From contig ADNK01001947.1 of NCBI GenBank assembly GCA_000320545.1, positions 1 to 27,407 on the forward strand: a stretch of DNA of 27,407 nt, read 5' to 3'. The position numbers and the translations under genes are program-made. The stretch comes from Bigelowiella natans CCMP2755. Lineage: Eukaryota > Cercozoa > Chlorarachniophyceae. This document shows positions 10,547 to 23,816 of the stretch, piece by piece. Each line of letters opens with the position of its first letter. Position 1 is the first letter of the stretch. Below the pieces are notes generated by a model. It worked only from the letters and a program-made list of their open reading frames with translations. It was not told the origin of the DNA and did no database searches.

Positions 10547-11988
10547 CTGCAAGTGAAGCGTTTTCGTTAAGGGGGGTTGCTGATGGAACGAAGGAAGTGT
10601 GCGTCTCTGTACTGCCTCACCGCCGTTTTGGCCAATATCATCATCATCATCATCATCATCGTCGTCGTCGTCATCACCCATATCATCCTAAAGCATGGGA
10701 AATGCTTCGAGACTTACCCGTTGGAGATTCGGCCGTTGCTGCCGTGCCACATTGGGTCGTAAGGATTGACAATGTTCCCCATGAGTTTGAAGCTTCCCCC
10801 CCCCTGAATGCCCGTAGGAACCCACGATTTCTCTTCCAAACAGAGGTAATCAGCCGCTATATGAGATGGCCCTGAGCAACTACCGCACCACCACTGGAAG
10901 CTGTACGATGATCATTGCAAGGAAGCACGCACGCACACACACACACACACACGCGCAAACAGAGAATAAGAATCAATACGAGGAAGTGCGTACATTTCAA
11001 AGCACAGCTGCATTCTCCGCCTTACAAACCCACGAGTAAGACGGGGAGCACCCCTCGCGGAACACCACCATTGATACGAATCATCAGAAACCACGAGCAT
11101 TTGCACGGGGTGCCTCCCATGAGCTGCGCCACAAGCGTTTAATAGATGTTTCTGTTATCGACGAGGTAGTACCCGAATCCAGCTGAATCGGAGGGATCGA
11201 AGACACGCATATCCTCATTTCTCCCTTGGAAAAATCCCGCACGATGAGCAGCGAAGCAGCGGGCGTCCTTGGCCGGTAGGTGCCCTTCACAGTCCTCGGC
11301 TTTCCAGGAATAACTTGAGGGGTTGACGACGCCATGGCAGCGGCGAGAAAGAGCGCAACACAGGGAGAGAATTCAGTTATTTTTGCTTCGGATCTCTTTA
11401 TAACGAGTGAAGATCACCCTATACTAGTAAATCCTGCGACAAACGTCGCCTTCAATTCGCTATGCCCCCCCCCCCCCCCCGCGCGCGCGTGTGTGTGTGT
11501 GCGTGTGTGCGTGACTAAGGGGTGAAGAAGAACCACGAACAAGTTCTCTCACAACCCCTTAAGGTAACCCCCGTCTTCCCACTTCTACGCTCTTATTCTC
11601 CATCTTCTTCTTCTAGTTCTTCTTCTTCATCATTCTTCGTTCTCCATCATCATCATCTTCTTCTAGTTCTTCTTCTTCATCATCATCGCTCTCCATCATC
11701 ATCTTTCTTCTTCCTTCAAAACCACCTGATTGTCCCGGAGGCACGATTCCAAAAAAACCTGAAAAGTAAAAAATCGAGCCCCGAACAGAGGGAAATTGAG
11801 AGCTCCGAGGAATATAATCGTCTTTCCTCTGGCATAAACAGATCCTTCTCCTCCCCCTCCCCCTCCCCCCTCTCTCACTTCTTCCACTCCTCCATCCCTA
11901 AATCCAATGAACACTACGATGCATGCTAGAAATCTTAATAAATACGTTATCTTCCGTATTATCCGCTACTACCACTCCTTCAGCAAGT

Positions 11989-12024
<36 letters not shown>

Positions 12025-12520
12025 CCGAACACGCAAAGTGGAAATCATGAATCTCTTTACTTGTAGCAGCGGAAAATCTTCCACGGGGAGAGCGAGCGAT
12101 GAGACAGCTTCGGGCACAAGTAGTGCACCTGTATAAGATACACGCAGATCATTGCATTTGAGGTTTTTTAGCGAGCCCAATCTCAGTGCTGCTAGCTTTT
12201 CTTACGAGACGCAAGTCTATTGACTCCTCCCATTGTATGAAAAGCCAACAGCATCGCAAGCTGTGCGCAGTACCTCTGCACGAATGTTGGCATTGCAGCC
12301 CGGGCACTGCCATTTGATAGTCGTCGCTTGCTCGCGAGGCAAGATCTCCCACTGCTTGTCCCGACCGCTCATGATGCGAGAATTCCAAACCGCGAGGCAG
12401 TCGCGGCCATTGAAGGGGGGGGGGCTGTTGCCGCACTCAGCATTTGTGAATGTGTGCTGGTACTTCGTCGCGCCGCTGTGTGGTGTAATCAAAAGATCAT
12501 GCCAAACACAAATACCACAA

Positions 12521-12568
<48 letters not shown>

Positions 12569-13728
12569 TATTCCCAACAATTACACGGCTCGATGTTGCC
12601 ATAGCACATACGCTCGGATGAGGTACTGATATTCTTGGAAAACACCGACAAGTACGCGCGACAAGCCAAACCGCAAAGCACCACCACAATGCACAGCAGC
12701 TTCTTCCGTCACCTGTAGCGCTTGGTGCTAAGGCACTTGTGGATTTGGAAGTCCGATGTGAGGCGAGTGCCTTCATGCTGACAGAGATACTCCGAGGCAA
12801 TGTTCGTGCCCGAGCAGGCGCTATTCATCCACCACGACACCTTGCAGCGGCAAGAAAGGGCAAAACGACGATAGACAACACAGCCCCCAATCAACACTCG
12901 CCATCGTATGCATATATGTATATTCCAAGGACTAAAGAGGGAAGGGAGGGGCGGGGGGGGAAGGTCCCTTGTCGTCGTGGCAAATAATACCTTCGGTGGT
13001 GAGGTCATTTGCGCTCTCCAATCTTCATCCTCCCCACACTGCCGGGCCTCTTTCAGACCGGCAATACCTACGCAAACGAAGCCAGTGTGAAGAACCGTAC
13101 CAGCTCAATTGCGAGCCGTGTGGCCTCATATCATCCGAAATCGCTGTCGCGCGGCGGCGACGCCACCACCGTGCAATAGCGCGCCCACCGCACAATGAAC
13201 GTACATGTATGGCCGCTTTGGAACGTCGTCGAGCCGCCGCAATCAGCACTCGTGTACGTGTAGGTGACTCCGCGATAGCTCCCTGCCAAAGGCAACGCAC
13301 ATCAACAAAAAAAGCTTTCAAAGGAAAAACGGCTCACGACTAGCCTTCCGATGCAAAAAATCGTTCGGTGTGAAGGACACGTCGCTATCATTCAGGACGC
13401 ATAGCTGGTTGGCGCAAAGACCTCCTCCGTTATAGCTCGACGGCGCTTTGCAGCGCGTGTGCTGTCTCGCCTCCTTGGAGAAATCCGTGTTTTCCTTCGT
13501 TATCTTGCCAGTGACAGCCATGTATTTCCACAGCGCATCCTTATCGTGCGCCACGCTGCCTAAGCGCTCAGAGGCACTGCCCGTGAGCCATGCTAAGACG
13601 ATTAAGATGAAAGTAACGAGTATATCAGCAACGCTCAGTAAAAACCCTATCACGATTCAGTCGTGTAGCCGTAGTAGCAGGCACTTCGCTTGCTATTGGT
13701 TGGAAAAAAAAAACCTTTGTTTAAATCA

Positions 13729-13763
<35 letters not shown>

Positions 13764-14363
13764 TTCACCTCCGATTTGGATATCGCAGACGTCTGTCTCC
13801 TCCTTAACCGCCTTGACTGTGACTCCTGATAGTAACGATTGGGGCAAAAGGAAGGGTTGATCACATCAACAGCACGTTCCCCTCAAAGACCCCTTCGTCT
13901 CTATCTTGCGGCATCCAAATCGAAATGCGCGCGCGCGCGCGCGGCGGCCACGCAGCTACCTTTCACAGTGGACAAGTACGGGAAGACTTCTGTATTTCCA
14001 GCCTGAAAGATGGGGCGATACACCATCGCCAAAACGTCGCTGTCAGAAACAGGCCCGGAACCAAGATATGTGCAGACTGTATTGCTTCATGTTGGATGAT
14101 GACCTTATTGGTGAAATGAAAGCATTTATCGATGCGTGATTGCTGGTATAACTTGAGGATTTCGGGGCCAACAAGGGCTCGGTCGTATATGCTGAAGCTC
14201 GCTGCGAGGCGTTATCAAAAACCAATGAAATAACGTCAGAACCACACCCCGTACTACATTCCCCACTCTCTCAGGGAGGAAGATACGGATATAAGAAGAA
14301 GAAGGGTCAAAGCACAGACATCTAAATATCAAGCCAAACTGATATCCCCTTCTCTTCAGTACA

Positions 14364-14438
<75 letters not shown>

Positions 14439-15591
14439 GTGTATAATATCCATCGAAATTGTAAGATGATATTGTCGCTGGTGAAAACCCGCTTAAACTT
14501 TGTTCCTAACCGATGCTGCCCTTCATCGTGCTGACACCCGAATACATGCTCTTCCCCAGATAGTGATAGGCTCGTTTCTTTCCCGGGATAGGCTGCAAGT
14601 TGTTAGTGAAAAAGAGAAGCGTCACAAAAACTGTCCGCCCAGCCAGCACCAGCGCCGCATGCAAACACACACAGCCTCGTAGTATTCTACACGCAGCAGC
14701 CACCAGGCCGTTCGCCCTGGCGTGTTAGAAAAGTAACATAGCGCAGGGAATACCTTCAAAGACGTCTCCTTGGTTCCGACCAGCTGTCCGTCTTTGAACA
14801 CCTGATGCGACGAAAATGGACGCGGCGGCGAGCAGCACGCCAAAGGATATATCATGTCCTCACACTTCTCTTCGGATCTACAAGCGGGTTCGTACAGCCT
14901 GCAAGCGGCAGCGGCCTACCGCTATTGGCCGTTGGCGTGGCTATTCACAAAAATGGAAAATTCGATGAAAACGCCCATGCGCGCATGCACGCGCGCAGCC
15001 CGCAATCGCCGCACCTTGGTCATTCCAGTCTTGGTTGTCACCACGACAACTTGCGTGTCGGCATTTGCCGTGAAGACGCTGCTCACGTCATGGGACCGAG
15101 AGCTGCTCCCTATCGAACGATAGTACGTTAGATCGGACGAAAACCATGCATGTATACACAAACACAAACACCCCCCCCCCCACCCACACACCCACACACA
15201 CACACTAACTTAATCACACAATTTGCACAAATTGAATCTTGCTGATTGACAGAAAAACTAAAGCGAAGACAGACGAATGCGCCCGTCTCGACCCATCCTC
15301 CCCCGCGCATTTGCAATCACCGGGGAAAACAACCCACCGCCCCAATACCTGAGAAAATCTGCCAGCGCAGCGTGGCCGTGGCCCCGACTAGTTGCAAGAT
15401 CAAGTTGTTGTTATTCGCTGAATCGCCAAACTCGAAGACCCGCGCGTTGGAAACCAGAGAATCGAGCTTGAAGTTGATTACGACTGTCATCGGCTTATTG
15501 CCGCCCAGGTTGACGTTTTGAAGCTCCACGTAGTCGTCCACACCGTCTAGAGTAATTCCAGATCCTTTTGCACACACACACACACACACAC

Positions 15592-15635
<44 letters not shown>

Positions 15636-16575
15636 GCACAATTCATTGCTTAACTGCATGTGTGCGTGGTATTCGCCCCCCTCTACGAGGGCGGGTTGTT
15701 GTGAAAAAATAAAAGAAGATAAAAGGGAACGAGAGAGTCATGCTTCCAGACAGCCAACGCCAACAAAACGACAACAAATGATCTCCAGGTGCGAGGCTCA
15801 TATCGTCCTGCTGCAAACAAACCCACCTGCTGTGCAAACCGCACCATTCTTGAGGAAGGGTTCCATCGCCCCAAAAGCGTCACGAAGCTGGTGTTCGCAC
15901 CGATCGAAGCACAGATGATGGATCGGAGACAAATCTACGGTGGGAGGCCTGAGCGCGTACAGCTCAACGACCGGCACCTGAGGGGCAGCATTGCAAAGTT
16001 AGCCATTTCCTCTCTGTATTACTAACGATCTGGGCACGGAGAAGCGCCCTACTAATTGTGAGGATTTCTCACGCTATTCTCGTTGATTTTTACCAAAGAA
16101 AACTCTCGTATGCTATATAGCTGGCCGAGGAGTGCGGAGCGAATTCAGCATGCGCGGCAATACAATGCAGCCTTGCCCCTCCCCCGCCCCCGCCTCTTCT
16201 GCGCCTATTTTTCCCAATCGAAGTGTTGTGTTGTGTTGTGTTGTCCTTCGATTGTCTCTAATCTCTCCACTACTACCGCTCCGTTAGGTCCGGGGAAACC
16301 CCCGGTTTGCCAAGCGCCATAAGTCCCCAGAGCATAGTACCTGATCGATCGCAAATGATGCCAAATCACACCACTAATCCCAATGGACGCCTTGCCCCCA
16401 CCATCCCCCCCCCCTCTCCCACTGTTCTCTTCCACGTACGCAAACAAACAGACATCAGCACATTCCATAGGTGCAAAATATGGTTACATGCGTGTTCGCG
16501 TCGATCGCGTGTGTGTGTGCGTGCTGGCTATCAGCGAAGCAAGAAAGTGACTGAAGCTATAAATTCAAAATTATA

Positions 16576-16612
<37 letters not shown>

Positions 16613-19134
16613 ATTATATTAATTAATATATATATATATTGATTCCTTACCAAGCTGAAGAAGTTAAAGCACTTCCGCTGATTAGCGCCTAATTGTATAA
16701 TATAAACATATATCTAAATATATATACAATATATATATATATATATATATATATTTCTGTGTGTGTATGCGTGTGTGTGTGCTTGCGAACGTGCTCCTGT
16801 CTTGCATGCTCACCCACACGAAATTGCATGCATAAGATTATAGAAATCGATATAAATTAGGAAACGACTCCGACCTTATCGTTATCATAATACAATCCTC
16901 CCCACCATTTAGTGGTGTGCCTGATCGTTATAGAGCAGCACCGTGCGTGTTTGTTTAAAAGCAATCAAGAGGGCAGGGATTGGGACACTCATTTGACTCC
17001 TCCGCCATCTCCGCACTCACACGGGTTCTATGTGGCGGCGGACGCCGTTTGCATGCTTTGTTTTTTTGTTTTTGTTTTTGTTTGTTTGTTTGTGTGCTCA
17101 GAAAGTGAAGTGTATCAGTACGCGATTGCATCCGGCTCGTAACCGACGACTGTTCGTGTCCTTGTTAGGTAGGGATTTGATTTCTGGTACCTATACACAG
17201 TGGAAAAATAAGGAGAGGGGGGGGGGGTTTAGAGATTTTGACGACGAGGCGCGCGAATTGATTCAATCGAATGAGATGGCAGGTTGCCCTGCGGCTGTAT
17301 ATTTGTCAGTATTCGTGTGTACTAGAGAACATAAATCAGGGCCTGGGTCTTTGGCTGCTGTAGTAGCAGACTCGTATCACGCAACGGTGCGTGTCAATAC
17401 TAGAGCACAGTCTTACACACAGTGTGCGCTCTCTAAGAAGTATAACGGCCTACACACCAACTATATCATAGAATCGTCTTTACTCGCATGGAAAGCTCAC
17501 CAGATTTGACACTTCTCTCCGCTGCTGGGCCAGCACATTTTCAGCCAAAGCTTATCGCTCGGCAGGCGCATGGCCTCGAGCTGGTCCAGAATCGCGTAAT
17601 TTGAGGACCCCTCGTTGTTCGCGTTCACGCTGAAAGCGTTGCGCGCCCACGCGCCCGCTGACCACGTGTGCCGTGCGAAGAGGATTTCATCCCCGTTCGA
17701 GACCGCCCATTTCCAGCCGGTCTTATCTTGGATTTTGAGCACGTGATTCCTGGGGGAAGGGGGGGGGGAAGGTGGGGCGAAGGGGTGGATGAATGCATGG
17801 GGGCAAGTAGAGAAAGAAGATAATAGCTCAATTCGTCGATAGCAATCTCGTCGTTAGAGAACAGATAGGGTTTCAACCCCCTTCCAGCGAAACGGCTCGC
17901 CGTCGAGCCAAAGGAGACGTTATTAATGTATTTACCATGATAACGCAATCAACACAACCTCCCAATGCGCCGCGCTCATGTTCTATTCTGATTTTGCGGT
18001 GGTACGTGTGGTTACCACTCATTCAGCCTCCATTGCTGTATTTTAGGCACCGACACTTCCACTGCCGCAGCCGTCGAGTCTTGAGGAATCTGGAAAAGCG
18101 GAGTGACGTATTGAATGAATAAGGATGACCGAATCATCACGCCAAAACGAACGCAAAGCTCGGACCAATATCACTTCATTCGGTTATTTATTTTCCCCCC
18201 CCCCCCCTTCTTTTAAAAAGATTTTTCTTTCTAAAAAGCCACTCTGCACGGTAAAACATACGCCGTGCCGAGGCGGGCAGAGCCATCCGCCGTTAAGTCA
18301 GTTTGAATCATATATATGACAGGGAAACCCTCCGCCCTTCAAAACGGCCATTCAACGCTCTCTCATCTTTCATCTTTCATCGTCGTACCGGGCCTTCGGT
18401 GATTGCCTTCCATTGCTCGTGGGAGAAGAACGTGTCCTTCGATTCATATGGGAAATTTGCCGCGTTCTGCATGCCATACCAGTCGCCATCGTAGCGGTAG
18501 GTTCCGGCCTCGAGGTGAGGATGATCCTCTGGATTGTTAAAGAGCTTGTAGAAGTCATCAGCCCATTGTAGCCTGCATGCGTGAAAAGTCAAGACTCGTG
18601 GAGAATGGGGAGTATAGCCATGCAAAACCCATCGCCTGTGCCCGAGCCCCCCCCCCCCCCCCTCACCGACTAATAGACTAGCAGCCTTTGCATTTAAGAG
18701 AAGAGAAAACGCAATGATCTCTGTCTGTCTTTTTCTTTTCCTGGCTGCCTTACTGTGCGGCTGGCCACATGCGCCGAGGGAACTCTCCATAGTAATCATC
18801 AATTCCAATTTGAGAGACTCCGACGTGATGCTTCAGCCGGTAAAATTGGAAAACGATCTTGCCCGAGCCTGCATAGGGAGAGAGCAACTTAGAAAAGGCG
18901 CGCTCGGCATCTTCCTCTCCCCTTCCACCGCGCATGGTCCACGGCTATGAACGGCGGCACGCATTCTTCGCTATGGTATTAGGAAACTAGCACAATATGG
19001 GAGGTTTGGGCGGAGAGAGATTAACACTTACTATCTGATGTGGTTACTCCGTGGATCGTTTGTTTTCCTGATTATTTTACGCAAACCAGCATCCACAATT
19101 ATGCATGGCAGTGGCGGGAGTCGCGCTTCATATT

Positions 19135-19177
<43 letters not shown>

Positions 19178-19504
19178 GTTCGACTCAATAATGAGCGTTA
19201 ACATATCATTTCTAGCTACTAACCCAAGACAACGAGCTGGCGCTCCTCCAGCCTTTACCCCCCCCCCCCCCCCCCTCCCCCCTCTCTCCCCGTTGACTCA
19301 CCCGTGCACGGCGTTGTGCTGTAATACTTCTTAGCTTCTCCCTGCACTTTGATTTGATTCAAACCGCACACGTCATTGCGGCGGATTAGGTCGCAGTAGC
19401 TGCCAACAAAAGGACAAATTACGCTTGCACTAGCAGAGGTAATGGAGGTCATGAGAACGCGACCCAAGAGAGAACGGGGGGAGGGGGGGGAAGGGGGGCG
19501 AAGT

Positions 19505-19558
<54 letters not shown>

Positions 19559-19854
19559 GGGGGGTGGGGAGGGAAGTACGAGAAGCTCAAAGACAAACAC
19601 GACATACCTGTACACATGGTAATGATAGCGCGTATTCGGTTTGAGCGTCTGGATTGTCGCAGTTGACGCGACCGAGGTAGGCCCGTTCATCAGGTACCTG
19701 CAGGGATTGTAAGGAACGATGGAGAGAGCTTCGTTTACACAAAAGTTATGCATGCTAATCGGCTCTCCTTAGGCGCAGACTCTTGTAAAAAGGAAAGATT
19801 TCACACACACACACACACATACACACACACACACATATATTTATATAAGTATCT

Positions 19855-19895
<41 letters not shown>

Positions 19896-20597
19896 TAATT
19901 ATGATGACTGTATTACCCTCTGTGATATGTCCGAAGATGCGACCACCCTTTCATGTAGCAGTACACGCCTCGAGAGGTGTAAGAGTACCTGGCAACGGCA
20001 CAGCGGTGATATATCTCTCTAAGTGCGTGCGCGGTGAAGGCAGTTTTCGCGGCTGATATTATTACTGTGTGTTGTAGTTGAGGTTCTGATTTGTGTTTGG
20101 GAAGACGAAGTTATAGTAATGCACCTAAAAGCAGCAAAACCGCCATCAGCGACAACAAAGACACACATACATCAGCGCCCCCCACCGAGCCGCCAAAAAA
20201 GCTCGAAATTGCGCTCGCACATCCCGAATCCACCCAGTATTGACGACGAAAAGTTAATGACAAATGCTGACTATTTGGTGATTCCGCCGGGGTGGGGGGG
20301 GAGGGGGAGAATTGACCGGACGGGTGGAAGGGCAGTAGAAATCATCAGCTCTATCAATTCCAAGAGCGTGGAGTGAAACATGGCCAACGTCTTTCTTAAA
20401 CTCAAATTTGAGCTCGCCATTCCGAGCAGGGTGAATCTACACCATCGTTTTCGATTTCAAAAAACACATCGAGGGCAAGTAGTCAGCCTCCCGCCTCAAA
20501 GACAAACGTCTACTCTCGATTTAAATGAGGGGGGGGGGTACTTCCAGGAAGAGCTACTGCCTCCAACACATACGCTGTGCGAAGAATGCCACGCGCA

Positions 20598-20641
<44 letters not shown>

Positions 20642-21569
20642 CATCTGTGCGCGAGTGAGTGAGTGAGTGTGTGTGTGTGTGTTTATATATCAGGTATTAA
20701 ACATGCACTTCTACTGTTTGTCTGCTACCCACCCCCGTCGCTCTGGGCTTAAGTCCGGCGCAATCCGTATCACAGTAGGTGTCAAACCACGGCCCTCCAT
20801 TCACGCGTATGCGATTCGTGCCCGGAACACTAGAGCAGTACTGGTAGATGCTCCACTTGTAGCTGAGGACGCAGTGACGGGGGGGGGGGAGGGAGAGTAA
20901 GAACTCTATTAGCACCGCGGGGATAACAACGCCAACACACCGGTTAGGGTTGGAAATGCGAAGATAATGGAACCGCAGCATTCATCACGGCAATGCAAAG
21001 AGGCGAGCAAAGTCCAAAATCTTCCTCCTCCTCTTTCGCCATCCCCGCCAAACCCCCCCCCACCAGGGCGTTAGGATTTGAGGGTTCAACTCACTTCTTA
21101 TCTACTTGGAGGCCCTTCACGGTCATGACAGCAGTCCCCGCCGCGTTCCTCAAATAGCCCTTATGATAATTCCGCGTATGCGTCCAACCATACATCGTCG
21201 CTTGCTCGCCGTACCTACGGTTAGGCTCGATCAATTGTGTTGGGAATGAGCGGTGCTCGGCGTCTGATGCGCCAAAGAACTCCCATAAAAGAGGAGAAAA
21301 CTAGAATTGAAATGGCCTGTTTGGTCGCAATTTGGAAGATAAGTGGTTTTGACTTGGGAATCGACTAATCCTTCATAGTCATGTGGTTGCACCGCCTGGC
21401 AATTCTCATGGGGGGGGGGGGGGGGGGGTTGGCGTTTTTGCGGCCTCCTCCCACAACTGCGTCACCGAGCTGCGTGCGAAGGAGTAGTTGATGCAGTAGT
21501 ACCAGGTTTGGGAGCTAAGAGGATCATGATAGTAGTTCGTTGTCTGGCTAAGAGTTTTATCTCCTGAAA

Positions 21570-21605
<36 letters not shown>

Positions 21606-21664
21606 GTGGCGGGGGAAAAACACAGTAATCAGCCACAATGTATCAGAAATTTGTACGCATTCAC

Positions 21665-21698
<34 letters not shown>

Positions 21699-22831
21699 AA
21701 ACACAGGATATTTGGATGCTCGGGGCCTTCTTTTTCGAGAATGACATACATGAAGGGCATTCTACCCTACCCCCCCCCCCCCCTCCCTCCCTCCCTCCCT
21801 CCCACCCTCCCACCAAAGTTAAAACCGTCCCCGGACTTCCTACTCGACTCGCTACATACCCAACTGAAAACCACGCCTCGTGTGAAATATGGGGAAAGGA
21901 AAGGGAGATGGGAGGGGGACGGGGAAGTTGTGGAGGCCGTCCTCCTCCTCCTTCTCTATCGGTATTTTAGCACGTATATGTTCCAATCAACCTTGAGATG
22001 TGAAATCAAAGGTAAATCGATGTGTTTGCCTAGAGGACGGACACCCAGGCTCGGATTCTTTGCCGACCGGTTCCAAGTACACACCAGATAACGCCACATG
22101 CCAGGCCACCTGAAACAAGACTTCCCATCAAAATACTAAATCCCGAACAGCTCACACCTGCCCAGATGATACGCACGCGCGCCGGGAGGCATGTACAGAG
22201 GCAACGTAGCGTTTTCCCCCAAATCAAAAAAGGCAAGACTTAGAAATGACAAGCGACAGGCACCAGCCCATAGCTGCGCTGAGGACTTTTTTGGGGGGGG
22301 GGGGGATAAGGAGAATGAAATCAAGATGCTAAACAGCAACACCACGAACATAATGGCGACATGCAAGGAATCACGAGTTTCGGATTGGTTTATAGTGCCT
22401 GACCCTCGTGAATGTAAACTTGATCTTCCCAGAGGAATCTGCAACCGCCTCCCCCGAGGCAGAGGGGACTTCGCAGGCTGTTTGCGTCGTCGTCACATCC
22501 TAGTGATGGAAATGGAAGTTTTATGGGCCACTCTGCGAGTGCGATGCTGGTGGTGCTTTTCAGGATCACCATTCTTCAACTCTCTTGTGGACGAGTGCGC
22601 GCGTGCGTGCGTGTGAGGTTGTGTGTTTGTGTGTGCTATTCCAACACAAATTACCTCCTCGTGAGCTCGGTTTGCCTTTAATTTGTTTTGCGTGTTGTAT
22701 GTAGAATGGCCTTTGTCGGACCATTGATAGATTCTGTAACTGATATCAGCAAAGAATGGGCAAGGGTGAGACATTTGCTGCCGACGCCGAAGAACACGCA
22801 CAATACATGAGATGTTTAAATATAAAATATT

Positions 22832-22862
<31 letters not shown>

Positions 22863-23765
22863 TTCTCTTTCTCGCTATGTGTGTGTGTGTGTGTGTGTGT
22901 GCTAAACAAAAAATTATCCAGATTAGCTAGGATTTCGATGAGTATATCCCAGGTTACGGAGACGCGCCAAACCTGTATTTCTTGCCATCAATCAGCCCAT
23001 TCACCGTCGCCGTCGCTTCTGGTGTGCTACATTGGCCATTTCGGAGAAACCCTAATACATGGGAGAGCAATGAGCGAACAACAAAATACGTTTTTATAAC
23101 AAATATGTAAAATTAAGATAATCATTTCCTAGTCTTGCGGAAATTATTGGAACTACCCTCCCCTCACCTTTGTGGTATGTGCGCCAGTAGTTCCATCCGC
23201 TAAGGGCCAAGCTGTCGTATCGTCCTGTTTGCGAGCTCACCGCCAACCTAAGATCCATTGCAAACGCATTTGCAGAAAGGCTCTAAAGCAACAGCTTGCA
23301 TGATGACGAAAAGTAAGAAAAACGTTTCAATATCGATCAACAGCGACACAGGGAACTTATCATAGTTCGTCGTGTATCAGCAATAACAACACTTGGCAAT
23401 TTAGGGGCGCATTGCTGCGGTGTGGTGATTGTTTGCATACGTCATCGTACAGCCCAACGTTCTATCCCCCGAGAGGGCGGCCGCATTCATGGTATAGAAT
23501 ATAGGCGCAGTCTCGCGCACAGTGGGGCAGGAAGGGTTAGCCTGCAGGTTGTTTCATTTACGACGTCATTAGTGGTATCTACGAGCTAAAATACGAGGAT
23601 ATTTGGACCAATACTGCTTCTCGTGAATGTATGATCAATACCATCAAAACGTACTGAGAATAGGTGCACAACCCCCACCCTTTTCCCCATCTTCTGCATA
23701 CCTTACTTTCTGTACGTTTCACACACACACTTACACACACTTACACACACACATTCACCCATATC

Positions 23766-23816
<51 letters not shown>

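Larger units (their letters stand above)
10718..13282 (-). other. Three copies of a cysteine-rich module
   Basis: Copies are in exons 13282-12713, 12475-12061 and 11313-10718. Each has Y-x-(Y/H/W)-x-x-x-(A/N)-(D/E)-C-(G/E)-G early (YTYTSADCGG, HTFTNAECGN, YSWKAEDCEG) and later a W with spaced cysteines ending in (Y)-LC: CSGTNIASEYLC, CPGCNANIRAEVHYLC and CGSCSGPSHIAADYLC. Paired cysteines suit disulfides in an extracellular protein. The family is unknown to me. Confidence 0.7.
18754..23541 (-). other. Three tandem copies of a ~150-residue repeat
   Basis: Copies lie at about 23541-22158, 22109-20317 and 20124-18754. Each carries, in order, G-W-x-x-x-R-(T/N)-Y-H-(K/R)-G (GWNYWRTYHKG, GWTHTRNYHKG, GWSHLRTYHRG), a strand like ATATVNGL or TATIQTL, a K-x-x-Y then Y-x-I-Y-x pattern, and a late strand pair (SGKIKFTFTR, NGELKFEFKK, SGKIVFQFYR) followed by V-S-x-x-x-(I/L)-x-hydrophobic-D (VGVSQIGIDD). 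An intron in phase 2 sits at the same place in all three, after KKY, VDK or HVY. The middle strands recall fibronectin type III, but I cannot assign a family. Confidence 0.75.

Noticed and set aside
11084-11335. Separate gene starting at the good-context ATG at 11335 (minus) with a ttataaag word upstream
   Set aside because: The frame from that ATG is less protein-like than the frame that joins in phase to exon 12128-12061, and it ends after 83 codons. Kept only as an alternative in the findings.
11522-11929. Serine/histidine-rich open frame on the plus strand
   Set aside because: It is produced by the TTC/TCA repeat and lies in an intron of the giant gene.
22493-22909. Minus-strand frame with His-Thr and Arg-Glu repeats
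   Set aside because: The ends are translated (GT)n and (CT)n microsatellites; only the internal part 22739-22655 is a real exon.
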